NCBI GenBank assembly: GCA_963678095.2
Contig: OY782746.1
Span: forward strand, 1,550,001-1,614,000
Source of the DNA: G963678095 sp963678095
GTDB lineage: Bacteria > Bacillota > Negativicutes > Selenomonadales > Selenomonadaceae
Length of the DNA stretch: 64,000 nt
Direction: 5' to 3'
Shown: in pieces, positions 17,746 to 25,568 of the stretch
Position numbering within the stretch: the stretch's first letter is position 1
Layout of the letters: every line of letters starts with the position of its first letter
Position numbers and translations under genes: made by a program
Notes under the pieces: generated by a model
Databases searched by the model: none
The model's input: the letters and a program-made list of their open reading frames with translations, nothing else
Told to the model about the DNA's origin: nothing

Positions 17746-17823
17746 GGACGAGAGAATAAGAGAGTCTATGCTTCGCTTTTTAGGATAAAGGGAGAAGTGT
17801 GGGCTTATTTTGTTTGTGTTTTT
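17746..17823 (+). promoter_or_regulatory. Glycerol-type antiterminator leader, copy A
   Basis: GGAC-GAGAGAATAAGAG at 17746-17762 precedes a 12-bp stem with G-U pairs (17763-17774 with 17794-17805) and a U-rich tail ending just before glpP. The same layout recurs at copy B after glpP. I infer an RNA target of GlpP: protein binding at the AATAAGAG box would stop the terminator from forming. Confidence 0.6.
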
Positions 17824-17846
17824 AAATAAAGAGAGCAGGTTTTTAT

Positions 17847-18416
17847 ATGGTAAAATTAGAGCAGATGTTTTCAAAAAATTTTGTAATTGCATCCGTTAAT
17901 ACGATGGAAGATTTTATGGATGCGGTAAATTCCTCACAAGTAGCTTGCATCATGTTGAAGTTTGGTGATATTGAGAATCTTATAGATCTTGTAAAAACAG
18001 CGCATAATCATAAAAAGTATGTAATCGTACATATTGATGCCGTTAAAGGGATAGCACGAGATATTTTTGGCATCCGGTATTTGGCTAAAATAGGGGTTGA
18101 TTGTATTGATACGACGAAGCCGCAGCTGATAGCAGCTATTAAATCCGTAGGAATGCTTGCCATGCAGGTGATGTTTCTTGTTGATACTGAAGCGTTAAGA
18201 ATGGGGATTGATTCTATAAATAAAAATAAACCCGATGCTGTAATTATTATGCCGATGAGTATTCCCGCGCCTGTTTTAAAAAAAATAGAAAAGAACATAG
18301 GCTGCAAAATTATTCTTGGTGGTTTGGCATCAAGCCGGAGTGATATTGATAAGGCCATAAAAAATGGAGCGGCGGCAGTGGTTGCAAGTCGTCATGAATT
18401 GTGGCAGACCGTGTAA
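17847..18416 (+). CDS. glpP: Glycerol uptake operon antiterminator GlpP
   Basis: A 189-residue GlpP-family protein (TIM-barrel-like RNA-binding antiterminator activated by glycerol-3-phosphate in Bacillus). Typical stretches are FVIASVNTMEDFMDAVNSS, HIDAVKGIARD, GVDCIDTTKPQLI and KIILGGLASSRSDIDKAIKNGAAAVVAS, which carries the phosphate-binding end of the barrel. It starts 24 nt after leader copy A and ends about 50 nt before leader copy B, so it probably controls itself and the genes downstream. No glpF glycerol facilitator is in the window. Confidence 0.92.
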   Translation: MVKLEQMFSKNFVIASVNTMEDFMDAVNSSQVACIMLKFGDIENLIDLVKTAHNHKKYVIVHIDAVKGIARDIFGIRYLAKIGVDCIDTTKPQLIAAIKSVGMLAMQVMFLVDTEALRMGIDSINKNKPDAVIIMPMSIPAPVLKKIEKNIGCKIILGGLASSRSDIDKAIKNGAAAVVASRHELWQTV

Positions 18417-18464
18417 GTGGTTTTAAGTTATTAAGCAGATAGTCTAAACTTTATGTTTTATGAT

Positions 18465-18546
18465 GAGTATAAGAGGACCAGAGTATAAGAGTGTCCATAT
18501 TTCATCCGTTTTATGATAAGCGGGTGAGGTATGGACTTTTTTATTT
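18465..18546 (+). promoter_or_regulatory. Glycerol-type antiterminator leader, copy B
   Basis: GAGTATAAGAG occurs twice (18465-18475 and 18481-18491) flanking GGAC. A 16-bp stem with wobble pairs follows (18493-18508 with 18521-18536), then TTTTTTATTT, a strong intrinsic terminator. The box sequence and hairpin layout match copy A. It stands between glpP and the esterase gene at 18684 and should govern read-through into it. Confidence 0.65.
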
Positions 18547-18683
18547 ATAAAAACAGAAAAAACGATTTTTTGTGATCTGCAAAATCAGCTAGTTTAAATT
18601 TAAAGGGGGAATGTGTATCGATCAATTTTAGCGATGTCAGTTTTTACAGGAAATCAATAGAGTAGAATGAGGGAGGAAAAAAA

Positions 18684-19469
18684 ATGAATCTTGGGAAAAA
18701 AATTGGATTTTTGCTACTGTTTGTTTTTATGTTTACCATGTCTTTATCCGTTGGTTTTTGTGCACAGGCACCAAGTTCGGAAAAAATTAAAGTCATGTGC
18801 TATGGGGATTCGAATACCTGGGGCTGGATTCCGGTAGAAAGTGGTGCCACTACCCGCTATGACAATAATATACGCTGGACGGGGGTATTGCAGGCAAAAT
18901 TAGGCAACCGGTATCAGATCATTGAAGAAGGTCTCAATGGAAGAACCGCGGGAGTAGATGACTATCAAAACGGCTTAGTTGATCCACTAGTAAAAGATAT
19001 GAATTTAAATGGCCGGCCGACACTCTTACCCATACTCAAATCACAATTGCCGCTTGATGTCGTAGTTGTGATGCTAGGAACCAATGATGTAAAGACACAT
19101 TTGAAACAAAGTCCAGAGCAAATTGCTCAATCCGTAAAAAATCTCGTTATGATTATAAAACAAAGCAATAGCAATAAGGATGCAGAATGGCTGAACTATA
19201 AAGTTCCTAAAATTTTGCTTGTTTCGCCGGCTCCGGTAAAACAAGGGGCATCGCAGGGCCTCAATGAACTTTTTGATGGTAGTGATAAACCATCGGCGCA
19301 GCTCGCTGGCTTGTATGAAAAAGTAGCTGCTGAAACCGGAGTTGAGTTTTTTGATGCAGCGACGCTGATTCCGGCAGCGGATGGTCTTGACGGCATACAT
19401 TTAACGCCAGCATCACATAAAAAACTTGGGTTGGCTCTGGCCGATAAAATAAGCTCTATGGCGAAATAA
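18684..19469 (+). CDS. Exported SGNH/GDSL esterase-acyltransferase
   Basis: A 261-residue protein with a signal peptide (cleavage near CAQA, residues 26-29). The SGNH blocks are present: nucleophile Ser43 in CYGDSNTWGW, Gly in EEGLNGRTAG, Asn in MLGTNDVK, and the Asp-x-x-His dyad in DGIHLT near the end. The sequence follows Mycobacterium smegmatis MsAcT, an esterase and acyltransferase able to use water or alcohols (DVRWTGVL, IEEGLSART, VVSPPP in that enzyme against NIRWTGVL, IEEGLNGRT, LVSPAP here). Placed in the glycerol block, it may release or transfer acyl groups on glycerol or sugar esters outside the cell; this is inference. RBS GGGAGGA is 8 nt upstream. Confidence 0.85.
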   Translation: MNLGKKIGFLLLFVFMFTMSLSVGFCAQAPSSEKIKVMCYGDSNTWGWIPVESGATTRYDNNIRWTGVLQAKLGNRYQIIEEGLNGRTAGVDDYQNGLVDPLVKDMNLNGRPTLLPILKSQLPLDVVVVMLGTNDVKTHLKQSPEQIAQSVKNLVMIIKQSNSNKDAEWLNYKVPKILLVSPAPVKQGASQGLNELFDGSDKPSAQLAGLYEKVAAETGVEFFDAATLIPAADGLDGIHLTPASHKKLGLALADKISSMAK

Positions 19470-19504
19470 ACGCAGTGAAATCGTCTTATAACTGACATAA
19501 AAAA

Positions 19505-19543
19505 AGCTATTGTCACAATTTTCAATGTGGCAATGGCTTTTTT
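19505..19543 (+). terminator. Terminator after SGNH gene
   Basis: AGCTATTGTCACA pairs with TGTGGCAATGGCT (two G-U pairs), followed by TTTTTTATTT. Confidence 0.85.
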
Positions 19544-19617
19544 ATTTAGGGAAAATGATGATAATATAAAACAAATATACATTTCATTTTCCCCTGTGTT
19601 ATAGTAAAAATACAGCA

Positions 19618-19665
19618 AGGCGTAGAATAAGTAGCCGCAATATATTTTATGATAGGAAGAAGGTG
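19618..19665 (+). promoter_or_regulatory. Possible degenerate leader copy C before kinase
   Basis: AGGCGTAGAATAAG and, after about 20 nt, TTTTATGATAGG then GGTGAG resemble the box and loop of copies A and B (AGAATAAG, TTTTATGATAAG, GGTGAG). No terminator stem or T-run follows, and the element overlaps the ribosome site of the kinase, so any control would act on translation. Confidence 0.3.
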
Positions 19666-19672
19666 AGAAAAT

Positions 19673-21160
19673 ATGGAAAAATATGTTTTGGGAATTGATC
19701 AAGGGACTACCTGCATAAAGGCAATGATTTTTTCAAAGAATTTAAATGTTGTTGGTGTTGCTCGGCGTGAGTTTTCCCAGGGATATCCCAAGCCAGGCTG
19801 GGTGGAACATGATCTGACGGAAATATGGAAAATTACAAGAGCGGTCATAAAGGAAGCCTTAAAGGATGCAAATATTTTATCGCAGGATTTAGCTGCTATT
19901 GGAATTGCCAATCAGCGCGATACCACTGCTTTTTGGTATAAAAAAAATGGAAATCCTATTGGTAAAGCTGTGGTTTGGCAGGATCGGCGAAGTTTGCCGA
20001 TTGTTGAAAAAATGATAGAGCATGACAAAGCAGGGATAGAATCCAGGACAGGTATGATATTGATCCCCAATATTGCTGCAGCAAAGATAAAATGGGCGAT
20101 TGATAATCAAAAAGAAGTTAAAGCGGGGATCGAGAAGGGGGAAGTGGTGTATGGAACAATTGATAGCTGGCTGATTTGGAAGTTGTCAGGAGGAAGAGCA
20201 CATGTAACGGATTATTCCAATGCTTCCGTTACGGCACTGCTTAATGCCAGGACGCTTGCCTACGATCATGATATTCTTAATTTTTTGGAAATACCAGTAT
20301 CAATTTTACCAGAAATAAGGAATTCATCGGAAATATATGCGTATACAGATCCAGCTGTTTTTGGTGCGACAGTACCTATTTCTGGTGCAGTCGGCGATCA
20401 GCAAGCATCTATGCTGGGACAGGGATGCATAAAAAAAGGAATGGCTAAAAATACATATGGTACGGGATCGTTCATCTTATATAATAGCGGTAATCGACAT
20501 ATACAGCCTTTAGCCGGCCTGTTTTCACCGATTCTTTGGAAAATAGGACAGCAGGTAGTATATGGGGTAGAAGGAATGGCAGACATATCTGGGGCAGGAA
20601 TTCAATGGCTTCGCGAGGGCGCCGGAATAATAAAGAAAAGCAGTGATGCGGAAGCGTTGGCAAAAACAGTAGCCGATACGGGCGGTGTTTATTTTGTTCC
20701 GGCCTTTGTTGGTCTTGGGTCGCCTTACTTCGATGCGTATGCCCGTGGCATGATCGGTGGAATACATGCCACGACCACTCGAGAACATATTATCAGGGCG
20801 ACATTGGAAGCCATGGCTTACCAAGTAAAGGATGCCATGTTGGTCATGGAGAAAACTTGCGGCAGGCGGTTAAAAAAATTACGTGTGGATGGAGGCGGCT
20901 CTACGAGTGATTTTCTAATGCAGTTTCAGGCTGACATTTTGGGGATTCCCATAGAAAGGCCCAAGATTACAGAAACAACTTGTCTTGGAGCTGCCTATTT
21001 AGCGGGGATTGCCGTCGGATATTGGGATAATTTAGATTTTATCTTAGAAAATTGGCAACTGGAACGGTGTTTTATGCCGAAAATATCTTCTGATCAGCGG
21101 GAATTTCTATATAGTGGTTGGCAAAGAGCCTTAAAAACAGCTTCAAACTGGCTGCGATAA
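19673..21160 (+). CDS. glpK: Glycerol-kinase-like FGGY carbohydrate kinase
   Basis: A 495-residue FGGY kinase very close to GlpK overall: GIDQGTT phosphate loop, VWQDRR, GTIDSWLIWKLSGG, ISGAVGDQQASMLGQ with the catalytic Asp, KNTYGTGSFILYN, VDGGGSTSDFLMQFQADILG. Glycerol kinases usually have NQRET and PYFSGTK, whose Glu and Tyr contact glycerol. Here these are NQRDT (Asp83) and IPNIAAAK (Asn133 where Tyr is expected). The substrate may therefore be a related polyol or triose, although the glycerol context (glpP, leaders) argues for glycerol. The gene ends at a strong bidirectional terminator. Confidence 0.8.
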   Translation: MEKYVLGIDQGTTCIKAMIFSKNLNVVGVARREFSQGYPKPGWVEHDLTEIWKITRAVIKEALKDANILSQDLAAIGIANQRDTTAFWYKKNGNPIGKAVVWQDRRSLPIVEKMIEHDKAGIESRTGMILIPNIAAAKIKWAIDNQKEVKAGIEKGEVVYGTIDSWLIWKLSGGRAHVTDYSNASVTALLNARTLAYDHDILNFLEIPVSILPEIRNSSEIYAYTDPAVFGATVPISGAVGDQQASMLGQGCIKKGMAKNTYGTGSFILYNSGNRHIQPLAGLFSPILWKIGQQVVYGVEGMADISGAGIQWLREGAGIIKKSSDAEALAKTVADTGGVYFVPAFVGLGSPYFDAYARGMIGGIHATTTREHIIRATLEAMAYQVKDAMLVMEKTCGRRLKKLRVDGGGSTSDFLMQFQADILGIPIERPKITETTCLGAAYLAGIAVGYWDNLDFILENWQLERCFMPKISSDQREFLYSGWQRALKTASNWLR

Positions 21161-21181
21161 GGCAATATAAAACGATACACG

Positions 21182-21219
21182 AAAAAGCTGCTGGCAGTTT
21201 TTCCTGCCAGCAGCTTTTT
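21182..21219. terminator. Bidirectional terminator between kinase and GK-like gene
   Basis: GAAAAAGCTGCTGGCAG and CTGCCAGCAGCTTTTTC form a perfect stem with a TTTTTC loop, with T-runs on both strands. Confidence 0.92.
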
Positions 21220-21252
21220 CGTATACAAACCTTAGCAGGAAAATATACCTGT

Positions 21253-21822
21253 CTAGGTTTGTTTGGTGTAGAAGGGTTTTCTTTCCATCAGCCCCATAAG
21301 AGCCAGAATCTGATTCAAGGCTGTTTCTGCATCCTGCACATTTTTTACTACATAAGTGGAAATTTTCCAGGATTCAAATTCGTTATTATTTTGGGCATAT
21401 TCCAGATTATGCTTGATTTCATCATTACTTTCATTCATTTTCAGCATTCGCTCAATCAGTGATACATAATCGACCATGATATAGATGGATTCAAGCTGAC
21501 GGGGCAAAAGACGCTGCAATTGTTTTAGGCCATTGGTTTCCACTAGTACCATACTGATGGGATATTGCTGCAGCGATTGTACGATATCGTCTTTTTTCAG
21601 ACCGAAGTATTCGCCGCGATACGTGACTTTTTCAATCAGATTGAGCTTAAAAAAATCATCTTTTGGAACCTTGATAAAAAAATGCTGATCATGCTTTCCC
21701 GCTATAGGTTCACGAGTTGTATAGCTGGGAATATAATGAATACCAAAATCCTCCAGCTTTTTTATCAGGAGGCGTTTGCCGGCAGCATGAGGCCCGACAA
21801 TTGCATAAATTTTATGTTCCAT
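21253..21822 (-). CDS. Guanylate-kinase-like protein with altered P-loop
   Basis: A 189-residue protein with the guanylate kinase fold: P-loop region AIVGPHAAGKRLL (residues 7-19), GMP-binding-like IPSYTTREP, and YRGEYFGLKKDDI. In true kinases the P-loop is GxxGxGKST; here the residue after GK is Arg17, not Ser/Thr, which would disturb Mg-ATP binding. It is not the housekeeping gmk, which normally sits with rpoZ. Possibly a regulatory or binding protein related to guanylate kinase. It is a lone gene read toward the kinase terminator. I cannot assign a function. Confidence 0.6.
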   Translation of the reverse strand: MEHKIYAIVGPHAAGKRLLIKKLEDFGIHYIPSYTTREPIAGKHDQHFFIKVPKDDFFKLNLIEKVTYRGEYFGLKKDDIVQSLQQYPISMVLVETNGLKQLQRLLPRQLESIYIMVDYVSLIERMLKMNESNDEIKHNLEYAQNNNEFESWKISTYVVKNVQDAETALNQILALMGLMERKPFYTKQT

Positions 21823-21983
21823 AAATACACCTCTGATCCCTTTTTAGGAATATTGATGACGAAACAGTGCTTATGCAATCATCTTATCATATATCAAAGG
21901 ATTTATAAATAAAAAAATGTAATAATCAGAAATCTTGGATGATGAAACGCTATGTAGCAGGGAAAAAAGTTGTATAGAAAAAA

Positions 21984-22017
21984 CAAAAGCGAGAGCTTCC
22001 GATCGCCCTCGCTTTTG
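21984..22017 (-). terminator. Hairpin downstream of tRNA-Pro
   Basis: CAAAAGCGAG pairs with CTCGCTTTTG around a 14-nt loop; on the minus strand it is followed by TTTTTTC. It ends read-through from the tRNA region. The rest of 21823-22151 holds no gene I can support. Confidence 0.7.
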
Positions 22018-22103
22018 CCGCCTCTACCTTACCTTTGCCACCTGCTGCAAAAGCAGCAGTTCCCCAATCAGTAGGATACACTACTTTGTCTGTTTTGGCA
22101 AGG

Positions 22104-22141
22104 GTGAAAAAATAAAAATTCCTTACAAAAATGTAAGGAAT
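22104..22141 (-). terminator. tRNA-Pro terminator
   Basis: ATTCCTTAC and GTAAGGAAT (22118-22141) form a 9-bp stem; on the minus strand it is followed by TTTTATTTTTTC. It lies 10 nt past the tRNA 3' end. Confidence 0.85.
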
Positions 22142-22151
22142 AAATTTTTTA

Positions 22152-22228
22152 TGGTCGGAGCAGCAGGATTCGAACCTGCGACCCCCTGGTCCCAAGCCAG
22201 GTGCTCTACCAAGCTGAGCCATGCCCCG
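22152..22228 (-). tRNA. tRNA-Pro (anticodon UGG)
   Basis: A 77-nt cloverleaf with encoded CCA. Acceptor CGGGGCA/TGCTCCG, D-arm GCTC..GAGC, anticodon loop CTTGGGA with anticodon TGG (reads CCN proline codons), T-arm GCAGG TTCGAAT CCTGC. It is a single tRNA gene with its own terminator. Confidence 0.96.
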
Positions 22229-22481
22229 ATAAGCAGTAACATTAACTATTATATTTTAAAAATGAGGGGTTGTCAATAGCCGGGGCTTTATCCGGCTACT
22301 GACGTATGTGTATTATAGAGGGTATAAAAAAATATGTCAATGGGTAAAAGGTTTTTTTCTGGTATTTTATGAAAAGAAGGAAAAAATTTGACCGATAGAG
22401 AAATAAACATTGTGTTTTATGACAATTAGCAGCTATATTTTTAGAAAATTCACTATAATCTATACAGCTGGAGGAGATCAA

Positions 22482-23477
22482 ATGTATTTTTACTGTGAGA
22501 AATGCAAGAAGAAGTATCCGATCAGTACATTGTCATATCGCTGTCGTTGTGGTGGCTTATTTCGTCTGTTTAAAAAACCGACGGAGGAAATGGCCTATAC
22601 GGTTTCAATTGGTGAAATAAAAACACCGCTGGTCAGAGCACAAATTGACCAAATGGAAGTGTTTTTAAAAATGGAGCAGTTGCAGCCAACAGGATCTTTT
22701 AAGGGCCGCGGGGCCTATACTTTGATCAACCAGCTAAAAAATGTCGGAATAAAGAGCATTGTGGAGGATTCTTCCGGCAATGCAGCGACGGCAATTGCCG
22801 CCTATGCTGCCGCAGCTGGTATAGAATGTTCGGTGTATCTGCCGGCCGGAACGTCTGCGGCCAAAATAAATCAGATATCGGCCTATGGGGCGAAGATAAA
22901 GGAAGTAGAGGGAAGTCGTGATAAAGCTGGCGAAGCGGCCCGGGCGGCAGCTGAAAATACGTATTATGCTTCCCATGTGTATAATCCGCTGTTTTTTGAG
23001 GGAACAAAATCATTGGCCTATGAAATCTATGAACAGATGGATTTTCAGGTGCCGGAATATATTTTTATGCCGGTGGGAAATGGGTCGATGCTGCTCGGAC
23101 TATATTACGGTTTTATCGAAATAGGGCGATTGCCCAAATTTATTGCGGTGCAGAGTGAAAACTGCTGTCCAGTATATCAGGGATTTTATGATCTGCCGCG
23201 CCGGCGTATTGGCAAAACCGTAGCGTCTGGTATTCGGGTGGGACGGCCGCCGAGGCTACCGGAAATACTGATGGCACTTCATCATAGCCAGGGAGATGTC
23301 GTAACGGTCAGTGATGAGGAACTGCTTATTTCACAGGATAAAATTGGACGTCAGGGACTTTATGCCGAAGCGACAGCTGCTGCTGCTTTTGCTGGTGCCC
23401 GCAAATATTTTGCTGCGGGAAAACCGGATAATTACCGGGTGATTATTCCGCTTACAGGCTCAGGACTAAAAAAATAG
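22482..23477 (+). CDS. Threonine-synthase-like PLP enzyme
   Basis: A 331-residue fold-type II PLP enzyme. ATG 22482 follows TGGAGGAG. The N-terminus is a zinc ribbon (CEKCKKKYPISTLSYRCRCGG), as in many threonine synthases. The PLP lysine is in PTGSFKGRGA (about residue 77), the Asn/substrate loop is DSSGNAATAIAAYAA, and the Gly-rich phosphate loop is MPVGNGS. True ThrC converts O-phosphohomoserine to threonine and is often longer; this shorter form lacks neighbours of threonine synthesis. It could also be a diaminopropionate- or serine/threonine-type lyase. Confidence 0.75.
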   Translation: MYFYCEKCKKKYPISTLSYRCRCGGLFRLFKKPTEEMAYTVSIGEIKTPLVRAQIDQMEVFLKMEQLQPTGSFKGRGAYTLINQLKNVGIKSIVEDSSGNAATAIAAYAAAAGIECSVYLPAGTSAAKINQISAYGAKIKEVEGSRDKAGEAARAAAENTYYASHVYNPLFFEGTKSLAYEIYEQMDFQVPEYIFMPVGNGSMLLGLYYGFIEIGRLPKFIAVQSENCCPVYQGFYDLPRRRIGKTVASGIRVGRPPRLPEILMALHHSQGDVVTVSDEELLISQDKIGRQGLYAEATAAAAFAGARKYFAAGKPDNYRVIIPLTGSGLKK

Positions 23478-23544
23478 AAAAATATACTTTTCTGTCAGAA
23501 ATGCTTATAATGGTAAAGGTACAGGATGACAGGAGGGTGTTTTT

Positions 23545-24303
23545 TTGGCTGATTTTGATATGATACTTTTTTTAATGTTTATGGGCTTTATCGCAGCTTT
23601 TATTGATGCCATTGTTGGGGGAGGCGGGCTGATCGGCTTGCCGGCACTTTTGTGGACCGGGATTTCCCCTGTCGTGGCACTGGGAACCAATAAAGTTGCG
23701 GCTGTTATGGGGGCTTTAACGAGTTTTGTCACGTTTATCCGTTCGGGGAAAGTGAATTTTTCGATTATAAAAATTCTTTTTCCCTTGGCATTTATTGGGT
23801 CGCTTATTGGCGTTGTTGTCGTTCGGCAGATACCGCCTGATTTTTTGCGGCCGCTGGTAATCGTACTTCTGATTGGCGTGACCATTTACAGTCTTTTTAA
23901 AAAAGACTGGGGAGAAACTTCTACGTACGAAGGAATTACAAAGCGTCGGCTTTATCTGAGTGGCCTGGCAGCTTTTTTACTTGGTTTTTATGATGGTTTC
24001 TTTGGCCCAGGCGTTGGTTCCTTTTTAATGTTTGCGTTTTTATTCCTTGGGTTTGATTTTATTGAAGCGGCGGGAAATGCCCGGGCGCTCAATTTTGCCA
24101 GCAATGTTGCTGCTGCCGGCTTGTTTATGTATTTTGATCTGGTAAATTATGCTTATGCCGTGCCCATGGGGTTGGCGATGATCGTCGGTGCCTACTGCGG
24201 GGCAAAAGTAGCTTTGAAGAAGGGAGCCTCCTATGTGCGGCCGCTGTTTATTCTGATGACTACCATTCTGATTGGTAAACAGCTTTGGACTCTATGGCAA
24301 TAA
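23545..24303 (+). CDS. TSUP (TauE/SafE) family anion transporter
   Basis: A 252-residue membrane protein with about eight segments. The TSUP motif GFIAAFIDAIVGGGGLIGLPAL (N-terminal) and its repeat GFYDGFFGPGVGSF (C-terminal) mark the two half-domains. Family members move sulfite, sulfoacetate or related organosulfur anions. The start is TTG 23545 with AGGAGGGTG upstream. The neighbouring genes do not identify the substrate. Confidence 0.85.
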   Translation: MADFDMILFLMFMGFIAAFIDAIVGGGGLIGLPALLWTGISPVVALGTNKVAAVMGALTSFVTFIRSGKVNFSIIKILFPLAFIGSLIGVVVVRQIPPDFLRPLVIVLLIGVTIYSLFKKDWGETSTYEGITKRRLYLSGLAAFLLGFYDGFFGPGVGSFLMFAFLFLGFDFIEAAGNARALNFASNVAAAGLFMYFDLVNYAYAVPMGLAMIVGAYCGAKVALKKGASYVRPLFILMTTILIGKQLWTLWQ

Positions 24304-24333
24304 AAAACGGAAGGCTAGGGCCTTCTGTTTTTT
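24304..24333 (+). terminator. Terminator after TSUP gene
   Basis: AACGGAAGGC and GCCTTCTGTT form a stem with a TAG loop, followed by TTTTATT. Confidence 0.85.
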
Positions 24334-24460
24334 ATTGTAGCGGGAAAATAGTGCCTACAGGGGAAATGCTGTATTTTTATTTTATTCACGGTCAAATTCA
24401 TTGAACAAAAGTTTTTTTTCCATTAGAATAAAGAAAAGATCAATTTTAGGAGGCGGCGTT

Positions 24461-25378
24461 TTGATTCAGGCAATTATTGATATAGGGTCCAATACCATAA
24501 GGCTGGCAATTTATCAAATTGAATATGGGAAAATTGAACTGCTGATGAAAAAGAAACATGCGGTTGGGCTCGCAGCCTATATAAAAAACGGAATCATGCA
24601 GCCGAAGGGAATTGATAAGACCTGTGTTATTCTTGAGGAATATAAAGAATTTTTATCCAGCCTAAAAATTGAGAATATAACAGCTTTCACGACGGCAGCC
24701 TTGCGCAATGCAGCCAATAGTGAGGCGGCTGTCAGTGAAATTAGGCAGCGCACGGGAATTAACATCCGGGTCATTTCTGGTGATGAGGAGGCTACCTTTG
24801 ATTTTATCGGAGCGACCCATGATTTAAAAGATCCGGATGGACTGTTGATCGACATTGGCGGTGCCAGTACGGAAATTGTTCTCTATAAGAACCATCAGAT
24901 TTGTCAAAAGATCAGTCTTCCCGTCGGGTCCCTGGCGTTGCATACAAAATATGTGGAGGATCTGTTGCCAAGTCACGAAGAGATCCAGGATATGGAGGCA
25001 GAAATCAGCCGGTTGCTTGACCAGGCCGAGGAATTTAAAGACGTAAAATTTCTCGATATCTGTGGTATTGGCGGAACCTTTAAAGGAGCGGTTGCCTTGT
25101 ATAATGAGATTTTTCAGGTCGATAAAACCAACCATTCCTTCCCGGCAGAAAAACTCGAGGTGATGATTCATCGGTTTACAAGGGATGAAGCGATGTCTTC
25201 GGAGGATGCGGTAATTCTCCTAAAGGCAGTTCCTGAACGTCTACAGACGATTGTTCCGGGACTCGTGGTTGCCTGCGTACTGGCAAAACATTTTGCCAGT
25301 CAGAGGATCAATTATTCTGATTCCGGCGTGCGGGAGGGGTATTTGTATGATCAGATTATCGGCGATTCGCTTCAGTGA
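24461..25378 (+). CDS. Ppx/GppA phosphatase family protein
   Basis: A 305-residue exopolyphosphatase / pppGpp phosphatase-type ASKHA protein. TTG 24461 is chosen because TAGGAGGCG lies 6 nt upstream and translation begins IQAIIDIGSNTIRLAIYQ, the family N-terminus with the first phosphate loop DIGSNT. The second phosphate motif is LLIDIGGASTEIVLY and the adenosine-site-like part is DICGIGGTFKG. No ppk or relA neighbour is present, so polyphosphate and pppGpp remain equal possibilities. It lies about 190 nt upstream of gyrA. Confidence 0.85.
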   Translation: MIQAIIDIGSNTIRLAIYQIEYGKIELLMKKKHAVGLAAYIKNGIMQPKGIDKTCVILEEYKEFLSSLKIENITAFTTAALRNAANSEAAVSEIRQRTGINIRVISGDEEATFDFIGATHDLKDPDGLLIDIGGASTEIVLYKNHQICQKISLPVGSLALHTKYVEDLLPSHEEIQDMEAEISRLLDQAEEFKDVKFLDICGIGGTFKGAVALYNEIFQVDKTNHSFPAEKLEVMIHRFTRDEAMSSEDAVILLKAVPERLQTIVPGLVVACVLAKHFASQRINYSDSGVREGYLYDQIIGDSLQ

Positions 25379-25568
25379 TCGTCCCTGACGCATGTTTTTT
25401 ATTAAAAATAGCTGTTGAAAATTTAAAAAAAACAGGCAGTAGAACGTTAGCTGAAGCCTTATAAAACGCCGATTTATGGACAGTTTTAGTAAAAAATGAT
25501 ATAATGAAATGCTAGTGTGAAATAGATATATGTTTTTAATATATGTAAAATGATTTTGAGGTGAGAAT

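Noticed and set aside
21950..22222. Open frame on the minus strand across tRNA-Pro
   Set aside because: Its start is inside the tRNA and its end is in the hairpin; no family resemblance. The stretch between tRNA and hairpin could be a gene remnant but nothing supports it.
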